A DNA stretch of 64,000 nt from Lachnoclostridium sp. UBA903 (GCA_002294045.1 DBEP01000114.1:124784-188783), one strand, 5' to 3'. Positions 42,978 to 52,550 are shown, counted from the stretch's first letter. A program made the numbers and translations. Notes: generated from the letters alone by a model not told the origin.

Positions 42978-43871
42978 AATGGTTTCGGCAGACGGCTCTG
43001 AGACTGCGTCTATTAATCCCATAAAGGCTTTCATGGCTTCGGATATAAATTTATTTTTATGGTATATTATTTTAATGCTTCGTTCGATTTCGAAATTCTC
43101 CACATGAAGCTCTGTCAGATAGTGGCCGGCAAGTTCCGGTTCCACCAGTTTTTCCGGCAGGATTGCAATGCCGATGCTTTTTCTGGCAGCCTGGATGAGT
43201 GCCTGCACCGATGTACTCTCCCAGGAAGGTGTAATTTTAAAGCCGTGCAGTGATATGGCATTCTCGAATAATTCATGTATACCGCTGTTCTTTTCCCTTA
43301 ACAGGAAACGTTCCGATGCAAAATCGGCAAGGCTGATATGAGGTTGTCTGGCAAGGGGATATGCCGGAGAGCATACCGCTATCAGCTTATCTTTTTGTAT
43401 TTCTTTGGAAGAAATATAATCCGAATGTACAACTCCTTCAATAACCGCCAGATCAAGTTCGTTGGACAGAATCTTTTTCTCAATTATATCGGAGGAATCG
43501 ATCTGTACACGAGCGTGTATATAGGGATAAATTTCACCGAAACGATTTACCAGGTCCGCCATGTTGCGTATACCGAAAGTAACGCTGGACCCAATCCTTA
43601 AATCACCTAAGGAATCCGGATTGCCAAAGGTTTTTTCCATATCGTCAAATAAGTTAATAATATGGGTAGCGTAGCTTAAAAACTTTTTACCCTCGTGGGT
43701 AATTCTTAATCTTTGGTTCATTCTTTCAAACAGGAGTATTCCATAATGCTCTTCTATCTCTTTGATGGCAATACTGATGGTGGGCTGGGTAACATACAGT
43801 TTCTCGGAGGCTTTTGTAATATTTTCTTCAGCTGCAACGGCAATAAATATCTTTAAATGTCGAATCGTCAT
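42960..43871 (-). CDS. LysR family transcriptional regulator
   Basis: Protein of 303 residues. The N-terminal helix-turn-helix is MTIRHLKIFIAVAAEENITKASEKLYVTQPTISIAIKEIEE. The effector domain includes LRIGSSVTFGIRNMADLVNRF, a CysB/CbbR-like pattern. It is divergent from the TSUP transporter gene at 43998, which is its probable target. The G+C content is closer to the genome's than to that of the adjacent cluster, so the cluster ends here. Confidence 0.93.
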   Translation of the reverse strand: MTIRHLKIFIAVAAEENITKASEKLYVTQPTISIAIKEIEEHYGILLFERMNQRLRITHEGKKFLSYATHIINLFDDMEKTFGNPDSLGDLRIGSSVTFGIRNMADLVNRFGEIYPYIHARVQIDSSDIIEKKILSNELDLAVIEGVVHSDYISSKEIQKDKLIAVCSPAYPLARQPHISLADFASERFLLREKNSGIHELFENAISLHGFKITPSWESTSVQALIQAARKSIGIAILPEKLVEPELAGHYLTELHVENFEIERSIKIIYHKNKFISEAMKAFMGLIDAVSEPSAETILQNDL

Positions 43872-43899
43872 ATAAAAATCCTTTCAGAAAAATAAGATT

Positions 43900-43915
43900 A
43901 TAGTCAAAAGGCTAT
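43900..43915. promoter_or_regulatory. Inverted repeat in the LysR/TSUP intergenic region
   Basis: ATAGTCAAAAGGCTAT has ATAG/CTAT arms with an 8-bp spacer and lies 29 bp upstream of the LysR start, between the divergent genes. It is a candidate LysR binding site. Confidence 0.35.
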
Positions 43916-43997
43916 GAACTTTATTTAATTATAATATTTTACATATAATATTGCAAGTCCTATACTAAAGTTAGACAATAATGAAAAGAGGTATGGG

Positions 43998-44786
43998 ATG
44001 TTTTACTTGATTATTATTCTAGCGTGTTACCTGGCCTCGGTAATCGGTTCTATCTGCGGTATCGGCGGCGGTGTGATTATAAAACCGGTTTTGGACGCTA
44101 CCGGAATCATGCCCGTTACAACGATTAGTTTTCTATCCGGCTGCACGGTTTTATCCATGTCAGGCGTATCTTTATACAGCCATTTAAAATGCAGGAATCA
44201 ACGAAAATTCGATAAGCACTTTGCTACGGTAATTGCATTGGGAGGTGTCGCCGGCGGATTGGCCGGGAAAGAAATGTATCAGGCCGTTATAAGGAATTTA
44301 TCTGATACCGGGCAGGTAGGAGCCATTCAGGCAATGGTGCTTTTGTTTCTTACAGGAGGTACGTTGGTTTATACTATTTTTAAGGACAGGATACCAACGA
44401 AAAAGATAACCTGTAAGGGGGTAATATTTATTGTCGGTATTCTATTAGGGATTATGTCTTCTTTCTTAGGAATCGGCGGAGGGCCGATTAATTTAATCGT
44501 ATTGTTTTATTTATTTTCCATGACTACAAAACAGGCTGCCGTTTACTCCATATATGTTATTTTATTCTCTCAGACTGCAAGTATTATAAGTGTTTTTATT
44601 CAGAACAAGGTTCCTTCCTTCTCCATGACGGTATTGGTGCTAATGTGTGTATGCGGAATTTTGGGCGGTTTAACCGGGGCCCGGTTAAATAGACGCCTTA
44701 CTGATAAAACTGTTGACAAATTATTTATGGGGCTGATGGCAGTTATCATTATTATATGTGTTTATAATATTTTTAAATACATTTAA
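43998..44786 (+). CDS. TSUP (TauE/SafE) family anion transporter
   Basis: Membrane protein of 262 residues with about eight segments in two related halves. Each half has a Gly-rich motif: VIGSICGIGGGVIIKPVL near the N-terminus and MSSFLGIGGGPINLIVL in the middle. The family exports sulfite, sulfoacetate or other sulfur/organic anions. The divergent LysR gene is its likely regulator. The ATG follows AAGAGG. Confidence 0.92.
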   Translation: MFYLIIILACYLASVIGSICGIGGGVIIKPVLDATGIMPVTTISFLSGCTVLSMSGVSLYSHLKCRNQRKFDKHFATVIALGGVAGGLAGKEMYQAVIRNLSDTGQVGAIQAMVLLFLTGGTLVYTIFKDRIPTKKITCKGVIFIVGILLGIMSSFLGIGGGPINLIVLFYLFSMTTKQAAVYSIYVILFSQTASIISVFIQNKVPSFSMTVLVLMCVCGILGGLTGARLNRRLTDKTVDKLFMGLMAVIIIICVYNIFKYI

Positions 44787-44862
44787 AGGAATCGGTTTAA
44801 CCCTTGTGTTTTTTGGAAATTTATGTTACGTTATATAAAAATTGTATTGGGGATAGAATAAC

Positions 44863-45183
44863 ATGAAAAAGCTCAAAGATATGTTACCGTTTTTAATAGT
44901 CCTTGCAGCAGATTTTTACTTGCTGCCGTTATTGATTAAAGACACCGGAACAGGCATGCAAATGCTTCTGATAGTTATCCCTCTGATTTGTTTTGTTTGT
45001 TCACTGATATATGGATTTAAAAAGCCGTTTTCTTTGTTTTATTCCGTAATTGCGGCAAGCCTGTTTATTCCGTCCATATTCATTTTCTATAATTCAAGTG
45101 CCTGGGTTTATATCATAGTATATGGAGTAATTGCCTTAATCGGCAGTGTAATTGGTAAAGGCATTTCCAAATGCGGAAAATAA
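44863..45183 (+). CDS. Small integral membrane protein, unknown
   Basis: Protein of 106 residues with four hydrophobic segments and short basic loops (GFKKPF; tail KGISKCGK). No family assigned. It starts behind TTGGGGAT. A terminator follows. It looks like a genuine single gene because composition and topology are consistent throughout. Confidence 0.7.
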   Translation: MKKLKDMLPFLIVLAADFYLLPLLIKDTGTGMQMLLIVIPLICFVCSLIYGFKKPFSLFYSVIAASLFIPSIFIFYNSSAWVYIIVYGVIALIGSVIGKGISKCGK

Positions 45184-45226
45184 GTATGTAAAAGAAAGTA
45201 AAAGCAGGCCGGGCCTGCCGCTTAAC

Positions 45227-45261
45227 ACGTGCCTTTTCCTTGTGCAGGAGGCACGTTTTTT
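45227..45261 (+). terminator. Rho-independent terminator
   Basis: ACGTGCC (45227-45233) pairs with GGCACGT (45250-45256) and runs into T residues. A second GC-rich palindrome (GCAGGCC-G-GGCCTGC) lies just upstream near 45204-45218. Confidence 0.85.
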
Positions 45262-45405
45262 GTGCAATAGAAATTGCGTTATATAGCACAAAAAGCAGTT
45301 TACCTGCTCCTTTTGCGGAAACTGTATCCGGTTCTTAAATATAGGAATCATTGGAATAGATAACTCATAAAATTAACAAATTGATTAATGAGAGAATAGA
45401 AATAC

Positions 45406-47097
45406 ATGACTGTATCAGATAGTTATAAAATAACAAGTAATGAATTTGCGGATTTAATTATAGACTATAACAATAATTTGGATATACTGACCAGTTATCC
45501 CAATGCATCTTATAATATCATAAATCAACGGTTTGCCGTGCTGCATATACCTGCCGGTGAAATGACCTATAATGCGGTTTATAAATTTGGTTATGCCTCC
45601 ATACCGAAATGCTATGGTTTAATGTTTACTTCCGCTATGGAGCCTGAAAATAGTTATTATATGCATCATACACCGGTACATAATTATACGGGAAACGGAG
45701 TCTTAATTGGATTTGTGGATGACGGAATAGACTACCGCAACAGGGTATTTCAATATTCCGATTATACGACCAGGATTGTGTCAATATGGGACCAAACCAT
45801 AGAAAGTACAGACAGGTTTCCTGCTGATTTTTATTATGGGACAGAGTTTTCAAGGGAACAAATCAATGAGGCACTTCAGTCAGAGGACCCTCTGGCTATA
45901 GTACCGAGTATAGGAGAAGCGGGGCAGGGAACAGGTATGGCAGGAATAGCTGCCGGATACAGCGATGAGTGGTTCAATTATTCAGGGGCGGCACCTAATG
46001 CCGAACTTGCGGTTGTAAAATTAAAACCTGCCAAACCTTATTTGAAAGATTATTTTGGCATATCGGAAGAGCATATATGTTATCAGGAAAATGATATTAT
46101 GATGGGGATAAAATATCTGCTCCAGGTAGCTCAAACATTACGCCGTCCTATTGTAATCTGCCTGGGGCTCGGTTCGAATCAGGGCTCTCATATAGGTGAG
46201 GATTTTATAAGCAAATATCTATCTGAATCAGGAGAATTGCCGGGAGTTGCCGTAATAATCGGGGCAGGTGAGGAAGGAAACAGAAACGGACATTATTATG
46301 GAGAAATCATCTCACCTAATTTTTATAATACGGCTGAATTATACGTGGGAGAAAATAATGAAAATTTTACTATGGAATTATGGGGGTATCCGCCCAACCT
46401 TCTGGCCGTCGATATTTTAGCACCCAACGGAGATTTTATTTATCACATATCCCGTACTTTCAGAGAGTTAAATACGATATCTGTATGTTATAAAGATACT
46501 ACCATATATATTGATAACCGGTTACAGGAGCCTTATGCAGGAGCTCAATTGATTTTATTCCGGTTCAGAAATGCGCAAAAAGGAGTTTGGAGCTTTAGGG
46601 TCACCGGCTCCTATGATTTAGTGAACCGGTTTCATATCTGGCTGCCCATAAATCAATTTATATCAAGCAATACCTATTTTCTCCATCCGAATACCTATAC
46701 AACCATATCCATACCGGGAAATACGGTTAATTTAATTACCGTAACGGCATATGACCCGGTGGATAGGGAGCTGTATTTTTATGCCAGCAGAGGCTTTACA
46801 AAAAATAATGAACCGAAACCGGATATCACCGCTCCGGGCGTTAACATAGTGGCACCCGTGGACCAGGACCAGTTCGCCTATTATACGGGCACTAGTCTGG
46901 CAGCCGCATATACTGCGGGGGTAGCTGCGAGACTGATGGAATGGGGTGTTGTGAATGGTAATTTAGTTAATATGGATTGTACTTTTATAAGATATATTTT
47001 AACCAGCACTGCCCGGAGAGACAGCACCATAAATTATCCCAACCGGGATTGGGGGTTTGGTATTCTGGATGAGAATATATTTAATAATATAATATAG
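45406..47097 (+). CDS. Csp-like subtilase family protein, probable pseudoprotease
   Basis: Protein of 563 residues of the clostridial Csp/subtilisin group, with no signal peptide. The catalytic Asp is present in GFVDDGID (D105) and the Ser in TGTSLAAA (S497). The His motif, normally GHGTHVAG, reads GQGTGMAGIAAG with Gln174 in place of the catalytic His. The large insert between His and Ser, with jelly-roll-like sequence, is typical of Csp proteins. In clostridia, CspB cleaves pro-SleC, while CspA and CspC of C. difficile are catalytically dead germinant-sensing or regulatory forms. A SleC-like gene at 27787 fits. Activity loss is inferred. Confidence 0.87.
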   Translation: MTVSDSYKITSNEFADLIIDYNNNLDILTSYPNASYNIINQRFAVLHIPAGEMTYNAVYKFGYASIPKCYGLMFTSAMEPENSYYMHHTPVHNYTGNGVLIGFVDDGIDYRNRVFQYSDYTTRIVSIWDQTIESTDRFPADFYYGTEFSREQINEALQSEDPLAIVPSIGEAGQGTGMAGIAAGYSDEWFNYSGAAPNAELAVVKLKPAKPYLKDYFGISEEHICYQENDIMMGIKYLLQVAQTLRRPIVICLGLGSNQGSHIGEDFISKYLSESGELPGVAVIIGAGEEGNRNGHYYGEIISPNFYNTAELYVGENNENFTMELWGYPPNLLAVDILAPNGDFIYHISRTFRELNTISVCYKDTTIYIDNRLQEPYAGAQLILFRFRNAQKGVWSFRVTGSYDLVNRFHIWLPINQFISSNTYFLHPNTYTTISIPGNTVNLITVTAYDPVDRELYFYASRGFTKNNEPKPDITAPGVNIVAPVDQDQFAYYTGTSLAAAYTAGVAARLMEWGVVNGNLVNMDCTFIRYILTSTARRDSTINYPNRDWGFGILDENIFNNII

Positions 47098-47133
47098 TTT
47101 TATAGATATCCTATATTAAACTGCGTTTCCCTG

Positions 47134-47165
47134 AAAACTGCGGGCTGTTGGCTGGCAGTTTTTTC
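47134..47165 (+). terminator. Rho-independent terminator
   Basis: AAAACTGC (47134-47141) and GCAGTTTT (from 47155) form a stem around a GC-rich loop that can itself pair, followed by T residues. It ends the Csp-like gene. Confidence 0.7.
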
Positions 47166-47212
47166 TTTTGTGTGGTAAAATATTGCCATCAATAACCGGA
47201 AGGAGGTCTATA

Positions 47213-47404
47213 ATGATATTTGCAGAAGCAAGTCTGCTAACAGCAGATGTACCGGTATTCGCTGAATTTAATAAAGCAAGGAATATGAGGTTTGAAGATC
47301 CGGATGGGAACCAGGTGGTTTTCAGAAAGATACCCGTACAGTACCGGTTAACGATTAAGAATAATGTACAAATTATAAAAGTAAAACAGAGGAAAAACAA
47401 ATGA
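47213..47404 (+). pseudogene. VOC/glyoxalase family gene with internal deletion
   Basis: A 63-residue frame behind a perfect GGAAGGAGG. Its first 18 residues (MIFAEASLLTADVPVFAEF) look like the start of a VOC-family protein and the next stretch (MRFEDPDGNQVVFRK) like its conserved last beta strands. About 60 middle residues are missing without loss of frame, after which the tail is basic and unrelated. It could still make a small protein. Its TGA overlaps the ATG of the acetyltransferase downstream. Confidence 0.6.
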
Positions 47405-47943
47405 AAATCAGCATCGAATTAGCAGAAATAAAAGATATTGATGAATTAGAGCGGCTTTATAATGACTTAAATGATTATTTGGAAAAAAATATGAATTATC
47501 CCGGCTGGAAAAAAGGAATATATCCTGTCCGGCAAAATGCTGTTGATGGTGTTAAGAAGAATCATTTATATACAGCAAGATATGATGGGAAAATTGTTGG
47601 AACAATGATACTGAACCATAAGCCGGAACCCGCATATTACAATGTAAAATGGGCAATTGAATCCGATTATTCCGATATTTTTGTAATACATACCTTCGCC
47701 GTACATCCGGAATACTTAAAATGCGGAATAGGGAAAGAACTGATGGATTTTGTCTTCCGGCAGGGAATTAAACAACATATGAAAGCAATCCGCCTGGATG
47801 TCTATGAAAAAAATGCTCCAGCCATACATTTATATGAAAAATGCGGCTATAAATATGTTGGCACAGTAAGCCTGGGACTTCAGGTGTACGGTTTGGAATG
47901 GTTCAGGCTGTATGAAATAATATTAGATGAAAAGAAGCGTTAA
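47401..47943 (+). CDS. GNAT family N-acetyltransferase
   Basis: Protein of 180 residues. Acetyl-CoA-binding motif: FVIHTFAVHPEYLKCGIGKELMDFVFRQGIKQHMKAIRLDVYEKNAPAIHLYEKCGYKYVG, which holds the V-x-P, the Q/RxxGxG/A-like loop (KCGIGKE) and the typical NxxAxxLYxKxGF ending. Substrate unknown. Translation is probably coupled to the upstream truncated VOC frame through an ATGA overlap. Confidence 0.92.
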   Translation: MKISIELAEIKDIDELERLYNDLNDYLEKNMNYPGWKKGIYPVRQNAVDGVKKNHLYTARYDGKIVGTMILNHKPEPAYYNVKWAIESDYSDIFVIHTFAVHPEYLKCGIGKELMDFVFRQGIKQHMKAIRLDVYEKNAPAIHLYEKCGYKYVGTVSLGLQVYGLEWFRLYEIILDEKKR

Positions 47944-47978
47944 TTGAAATTTATTAAAAATAAATTAAATCATTAAAA

Positions 47979-48012
47979 AACTCTCTTTCAATTTATGGAA
48001 GGAGAGTTTTTT
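47979..48012 (+). terminator. Rho-independent terminator
   Basis: AACTCTCTTTC pairs with GGAAGGAGAGTT around AATTTAT (one bulge), followed by T residues. Confidence 0.8.
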
Positions 48013-48097
48013 GCATATCAAACAAATTTTAATTGACAGCGAAATTATATTATATTAATATATTGAATATAAATTCAATGAAAGGCTATTTAACGAA

Positions 48098-48670
48098 ATG
48101 AGTACAAGAAAAGAACAGAAAGAGGAACGTTATGAGGCAATCCTGATGGCCGGAATGGACTTATTTATAGAAAAAGGGTTTAAAGCTTCCAAAATTGCAG
48201 ATTTGGCCAAAAGGGCAAAAATGAGCACCGGTCTTTTGTTTCATTACTTTGAATCGAAAGAGAAATTGTATGAGGAGCTGGTTAAAATCGGACTGGAAGG
48301 AACGAAAAATATCATGCATTATGATACTGCCAGTCCCATTGCTTTCTTTGAACAGATTGCCAAAATGATTTTGGAGTCTCTGGTTGAATCCACCTTCACT
48401 GCTAAGATGTTTGTCCTTATGGGGCAGTCATATTACGGTGATGCTCCGGAATCAATTAAGAAAATTATAAAGGAGGTAAATAATATTGAACAAAGTGTAC
48501 CTATAATGGAAGCGGGGCAGAGGCTTGGTGAGATCAGGGACGGCAATCCCCTTGCCCTTTCGTTTACATTTTGGAGCAGCATCCAGGGTGTTGCGGAATC
48601 CTTAGCGGTAAGTCCCCATATCCCTTGTCCCGATTATCAATGGATTGTGGATATTATAAGAAAAAAGTAA
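48098..48670 (+). CDS. TetR/AcrR family transcriptional regulator
   Basis: Protein of 190 residues. The helix-turn-helix lies at residues about 10-55: RYEAILMAGMDLFIEKGFKASKIADLAKRAKMSTGLLFHYFESKEKLYEELV. The C-terminal ligand domain is variable. The ribosome binding site is weak (GAAAGG). It is 106 bp upstream of the FAD oxidoreductase, in the same direction, and probably controls it. Confidence 0.92.
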   Translation: MSTRKEQKEERYEAILMAGMDLFIEKGFKASKIADLAKRAKMSTGLLFHYFESKEKLYEELVKIGLEGTKNIMHYDTASPIAFFEQIAKMILESLVESTFTAKMFVLMGQSYYGDAPESIKKIIKEVNNIEQSVPIMEAGQRLGEIRDGNPLALSFTFWSSIQGVAESLAVSPHIPCPDYQWIVDIIRKK

Positions 48671-48776
48671 TGGGGCCAGTTAGTAAATCCTTAACGGATT
48701 TCGGCCGGCAGGAAAACGGAGATAGTTCCGTAACCTTAGATTTAAAGCCCTGATTACGGGCAGATTGGAGTTAACC

Positions 48777-50267
48777 ATGAAAAAAATTATAATTATAGGC
48801 GGAGGAGTAGCAGGTCTGTCCGCAGGAATTCATGCCAGACAGGCAGGTTTTGATTGTACCATCCATGAAAAACATAGTATCCCGGGCGGTCATTGTACGG
48901 GCTGGACGAGAAAGGGGTACCACATTGACGGCTGTATCCATTGGCTGACCGGAACAAAAAAAGGAACCGAGCTTTACAAGGTATGGGAGAATGTTGATGC
49001 TCTGAATAATGAGACGGAAATTATTCAATTTGAGGAATTTGGCAGATACGAATTATGTGGTGAAAAAATAACACTGTGGAAAGATTTAAACCGGCTGAAA
49101 TCGGATTTAATCCGGCTTTCACCGGAAGATGAAGCAGCCGTTACGGAATTTATCAATGATGTAAAAATAGCCCAGACCATGGATGTGCCGGCGAAAAAAC
49201 CCGTCGATATGCTTTCTCTTAAGGAGCTGACTCAATTGGGTAAATCCATGAAATCCGCCGGAGAGCTTATGAATAAAGCCGGTAAAATTACATGTGAAGA
49301 GTATGCAAAGCGATTTAAACACCCTGCAATCCGTAAATTGTTTCGTAGCTGTATGTCCGAAGGTTACAGCATAGCTGCATTTATTTTCAGTCTGGGCATA
49401 TTCTCAAGCGGCAACGGTGCCGTTCCCAGAGGCGGAAGCCTTGCAATGGCAAAACGGATGAAAGAGCGTTTTAAGGCGGTCGGAGGTAAACTCGTAACGA
49501 ATAGTCCGGTGGCCGAGATTGCGGTTGAGGGTGATATCGCTGCGGGGATACGGTTAGCCGACGGCACCTTTGAGGCGGCAGATTATGTGATTGCCGCCTG
49601 TGATGCCAGGGTTACTTTCGATGAGCTCTTAAAAGGAAGGTATAAAGACAAAAAGTTTGAAATAAGATATAACAATCCGGTGGATTATGCCCTTCCCAGC
49701 AGTGTGCTGGTAGCTTTTGGCGTATCCGGGGATTTAAAGGATTACCCGAACATTTCCAGCTTTGAAACAGAACCGTATCGTGTTGGTGTAACGGACTGCA
49801 CAATTGCTTCTTTTAAGAACTATGCTTATGAACCGGATTTCTCACCGGAAGGCTGTACGGTTATAATATCGAACATAGCACAGACCGACAAGGACTATTT
49901 TTACTGGGAAAAACTTTATCGGAATAGGGAGGAATACCGGAAGGAAAAGATAAGAGTGGCTACTGAACTGCAAACGCGGATTGAGGAGCATTTTCCGGAA
50001 CTGAAAGGAAATCTGACGCTGCTGGATGTAGCAACACCTGTAACGTATCATCGGTACACAGGCGCATACCATGGTGCATGGATGTCTTTTATGATGACGG
50101 CAAACGCCAAAAACATGATGCATAAGGGCAAAATAAAAGGCTTAAAGAACTGTATGCTGACCGGTCAATGGTTAGAGCCGCCGGGCGGCCTTCCGGTAGC
50201 AGTTGTGACAGGCAAGTTTACTATCCAGAGAATCTGCAAAAAAGAAAAGCTGGAATATATTTTCTGA
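48777..50267 (+). CDS. FAD-dependent oxidoreductase, phytoene desaturase/CrtI-like
   Basis: Protein of 496 residues from ATG 48777 (TTGGAG upstream serves as its site). The N-terminal dinucleotide fold reads KIIIIGGGVAGLSAGIHARQAGFDCTIHEKHSIPGGHCTGW. PRGGSLAMAKRMKERFKAVGGKL gives the second conserved block, and the C-terminal GxWxEPPGGLPVA-like stretch (TGQWLEPPGGLPVAV) closes the FAD site. The family includes carotenoid desaturases and many retinol-saturase-like enzymes; Clostridial copies have unknown substrates. It is preceded by a TetR regulator. The convergent radical SAM gene ends 20 bp away. Confidence 0.88.
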   Translation: MKKIIIIGGGVAGLSAGIHARQAGFDCTIHEKHSIPGGHCTGWTRKGYHIDGCIHWLTGTKKGTELYKVWENVDALNNETEIIQFEEFGRYELCGEKITLWKDLNRLKSDLIRLSPEDEAAVTEFINDVKIAQTMDVPAKKPVDMLSLKELTQLGKSMKSAGELMNKAGKITCEEYAKRFKHPAIRKLFRSCMSEGYSIAAFIFSLGIFSSGNGAVPRGGSLAMAKRMKERFKAVGGKLVTNSPVAEIAVEGDIAAGIRLADGTFEAADYVIAACDARVTFDELLKGRYKDKKFEIRYNNPVDYALPSSVLVAFGVSGDLKDYPNISSFETEPYRVGVTDCTIASFKNYAYEPDFSPEGCTVIISNIAQTDKDYFYWEKLYRNREEYRKEKIRVATELQTRIEEHFPELKGNLTLLDVATPVTYHRYTGAYHGAWMSFMMTANAKNMMHKGKIKGLKNCMLTGQWLEPPGGLPVAVVTGKFTIQRICKKEKLEYIF

Positions 50268-50287
50268 ACCGGCAGACCGTCTGCCAA

Positions 50288-51571
50288 TTACTGTTTCCGG
50301 ATGGATAGACGGTAACCAAGGTTCATTGCCAGGTTATATAAAAGATGGGTTTTTGAAACTTTCATGCGTTTTAAAAACGATAGCAATGAATAAAAACCCG
50401 TACGAAATTCCATATAACCGGAATATAGCTGTTCGGGAGACATGTTACCGGGCTTAAATGCAACATGGGTTTTGCCGTTATAATAGCGCCAGTCTTCCGT
50501 AAGGAGGCGGCCCTCCTGTTTCAGTTGTTCGTAGAGAGGAGTTTTCGGCAAGGGTGTAAGAATGCTGACGGTAGCACCGTCTATGCCTAAACGTTCACAT
50601 GCCCGTAAAGTATCCCGGAAAACCTCAGCCGTATCGCTGTCAAATCCAAAAACGATACCCGCCTGAATCATGATTCCGTGGGAATGGATGTTTTGTATAA
50701 TTCTTTCATAGTCATTAACTTGGTTTATTCCCTTTCCTGCGTCCTTTAAGGAGGCTTTGCTAAAGGATTCCAGTCCTACAAATAAATACAGGCAGCCGGC
50801 AGATTTTGCGGTTCTTAACAGTTCCTCATCCGCACAGTCTGCCATGGTTACCTGTGCCGCCCAGCGTTTCTTTAAAGGGGCCATGTCTTTCATAATTTCC
50901 ATAGCATAAAATTTATCCGCAAAAAAGTTGTCATCCCAAAATACAAAATGCTTAGACTTAAGCTGTTTAATCTCCTGAATTACCTCGTCTTTGGGCCGGG
51001 TACGGAAGCAATCATGATAAATCTGCTTCAAATTACAATACCTGCATTGATAGGGACAGCCTCTTGTGGCAAATACGGCGCCTTTCATCAGGGATGTCCT
51101 GTGCTTTAGTAAGTCCCAGCGGGGAATGGGTAGGTCTTTTAATACGGATGGAGCTTGCGACTCATATCTGGGCCGGGCTATTCCGTTATAAAAATCTTCG
51201 AGAAACCGGGGCCAGGTTTCTTCACCTTCACCGACTAAAAGATAATCGCAGTGACCGCCGGCTTCTTCGGGAAGCAGTGTCGCATGGGGGCCGCCAAAGA
51301 CTACCTTTGCACCTTTGTCACGGAAATATTTACTGATTTCATAGCAATGATAAGAATTGGGCGTATTTACGGTAACTGCGACAAGGTCAAAGGCTTTATT
51401 GTAAGGTATCTTCTGGTTATATTCATCAACTAAGGTAATAACATATTGCTTCTCGTTTATAAATGCGGCCAGATATGGTATGGTAATCTGGGAGAAATTA
51501 TTAAATTGCTTTCTGCGGAATTTGTTAATTTCCTTATTTTCCGGCTGTATCAGCAGAATACTTTTTTTCAT
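50288..51571 (-). CDS. B12-binding domain radical SAM protein
   Basis: Protein of 427 residues from ATG 51571 behind GGAGG (longer in-frame starts have no site). The N-terminal cobalamin-binding-like domain is present (PYLAAFINEKQYVITLVDEYNQ, VVFGGPHATLLPEEA, DYLLVGEGEETWPRF). The DxHxxG cobalamin His motif is not seen. The radical SAM motif CPYQCRYC and FVFWDDNFFADK follow, then VGLESFSKASLKDAGK. Such proteins modify lipids, hopanoids or peptides, or act as methylases. Convergent with the FAD oxidoreductase; a shared lipid or isoprenoid role is possible but unproven. Confidence 0.9.
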   Translation of the reverse strand: MKKSILLIQPENKEINKFRRKQFNNFSQITIPYLAAFINEKQYVITLVDEYNQKIPYNKAFDLVAVTVNTPNSYHCYEISKYFRDKGAKVVFGGPHATLLPEEAGGHCDYLLVGEGEETWPRFLEDFYNGIARPRYESQAPSVLKDLPIPRWDLLKHRTSLMKGAVFATRGCPYQCRYCNLKQIYHDCFRTRPKDEVIQEIKQLKSKHFVFWDDNFFADKFYAMEIMKDMAPLKKRWAAQVTMADCADEELLRTAKSAGCLYLFVGLESFSKASLKDAGKGINQVNDYERIIQNIHSHGIMIQAGIVFGFDSDTAEVFRDTLRACERLGIDGATVSILTPLPKTPLYEQLKQEGRLLTEDWRYYNGKTHVAFKPGNMSPEQLYSGYMEFRTGFYSLLSFLKRMKVSKTHLLYNLAMNLGYRLSIRKQ

Positions 51572-52115
51572 AATTTCCTCCATTCCTATACACGCTTTCT
51601 GCGCATCTGAAATTTGCGCCGAATGCCTTGCTATATTAATTAAAATAAGTTTTACTTCCACCGCGGCATCCCGTTTTACTAATAAATACTGCATTTGAGT
51701 TATAGAAACTGCGTTTCATTGCAAATATTGCTTCTCAGATTACAAAATGGCATCTCGTGTTACTATTAAGTATTATAAATCGGAAATCATTATAAGTCAA
51801 TCAATATTTATTGTAAAACAATAAATATTTACTTTATAACAATAACATTTCAATAAATAAAGGTAGTATAGGCAAAACCGTGCGAAACCGGAATTCAATA
51901 AGAAGCAGGATACCAATTCGTAAAAGTGTATCATGTTTGTATTCTAAACCGGAATATATAATGGGATATGTAAAGGAATATATAAACGAATTGCAGCCTT
52001 TGTAATCAGCCTGAAAGTTTTGTATGAAAAATAGCATTTTTTATTAAGATGATTGGAATTTATTCTGCTATAATAAAAACAACAATTTAAAAAATATTAC
52101 ACAGGAGGTGTCATT
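51572..52115. other. Intergenic region between divergent radical SAM and AraC genes
   Basis: About 540 bp, AT-rich from 51720 on. The only feature I can support is the extended -10 element at 52066-52074. A reading frame runs upstream of the radical SAM start on the minus strand but has no ribosome binding site. Confidence 0.5.
52066..52074 (+). promoter_or_regulatory. Extended -10 promoter element for araC-clpP
   Basis: TGCTATAAT (TGn plus TATAAT) lies 42 bp before the GTG start of the AraC-type gene. The -35 region is weak, as usual for extended -10 promoters. Confidence 0.5.
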
Positions 52116-52550
52116 GTGAAAGATTCGGCAAAAATTATTCCGCGAACCATAGATTACATTGAAAAGCATTTGCAGGAAGGTTTAAACCTTAATGACATAG
52201 CCAAACATACCGGTTATTCCAAATATCATTTAAACAGGATATTTTCTGAAACAGTAGGCTGTACCATCCACAAGTACATCCAAAAGCGCCGGCTGACAAA
52301 AGCAGCAGAGATGCTTGCGTATACGGATATTCCCATAGCCCAGATTGCACTGGAAGCCCAATATGAATCCCAGCAGGCATTTACCCTGGCCTTCCGTCAA
52401 TTATATGTAAAGACTCCTTTACTATACCGGAAGACGGGAGAATTCATACCGAAGCAGCCAAAATATGGCACCGGTTTAAAGGAACAAAGACTATTTGCAA
52501 ATACCCTGTACTTTATCAGTCATGCCAGGAAGGAGATGAAGGCAGCATGA
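52116..52550 (+). CDS. Small AraC-family DNA-binding protein
   Basis: Protein of 144 residues, essentially only the AraC double helix-turn-helix: IDYIEKHLQEGLNLNDIAKHTGYSKYHLNRIFSETVGCTIHKYIQKRRLTKAAEMLAYTDIPIAQIALEAQYESQQAFTLAFRQLY. There is no effector domain. The GTG start at 52116 follows a strong AGGAGGTG. Its TGA overlaps the clpP ATG (ATGA), so the two proteins are translationally coupled. MarA/SoxS-like regulators of this size are controlled by their own abundance. Confidence 0.92.
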   Translation: MKDSAKIIPRTIDYIEKHLQEGLNLNDIAKHTGYSKYHLNRIFSETVGCTIHKYIQKRRLTKAAEMLAYTDIPIAQIALEAQYESQQAFTLAFRQLYVKTPLLYRKTGEFIPKQPKYGTGLKEQRLFANTLYFISHARKEMKAA

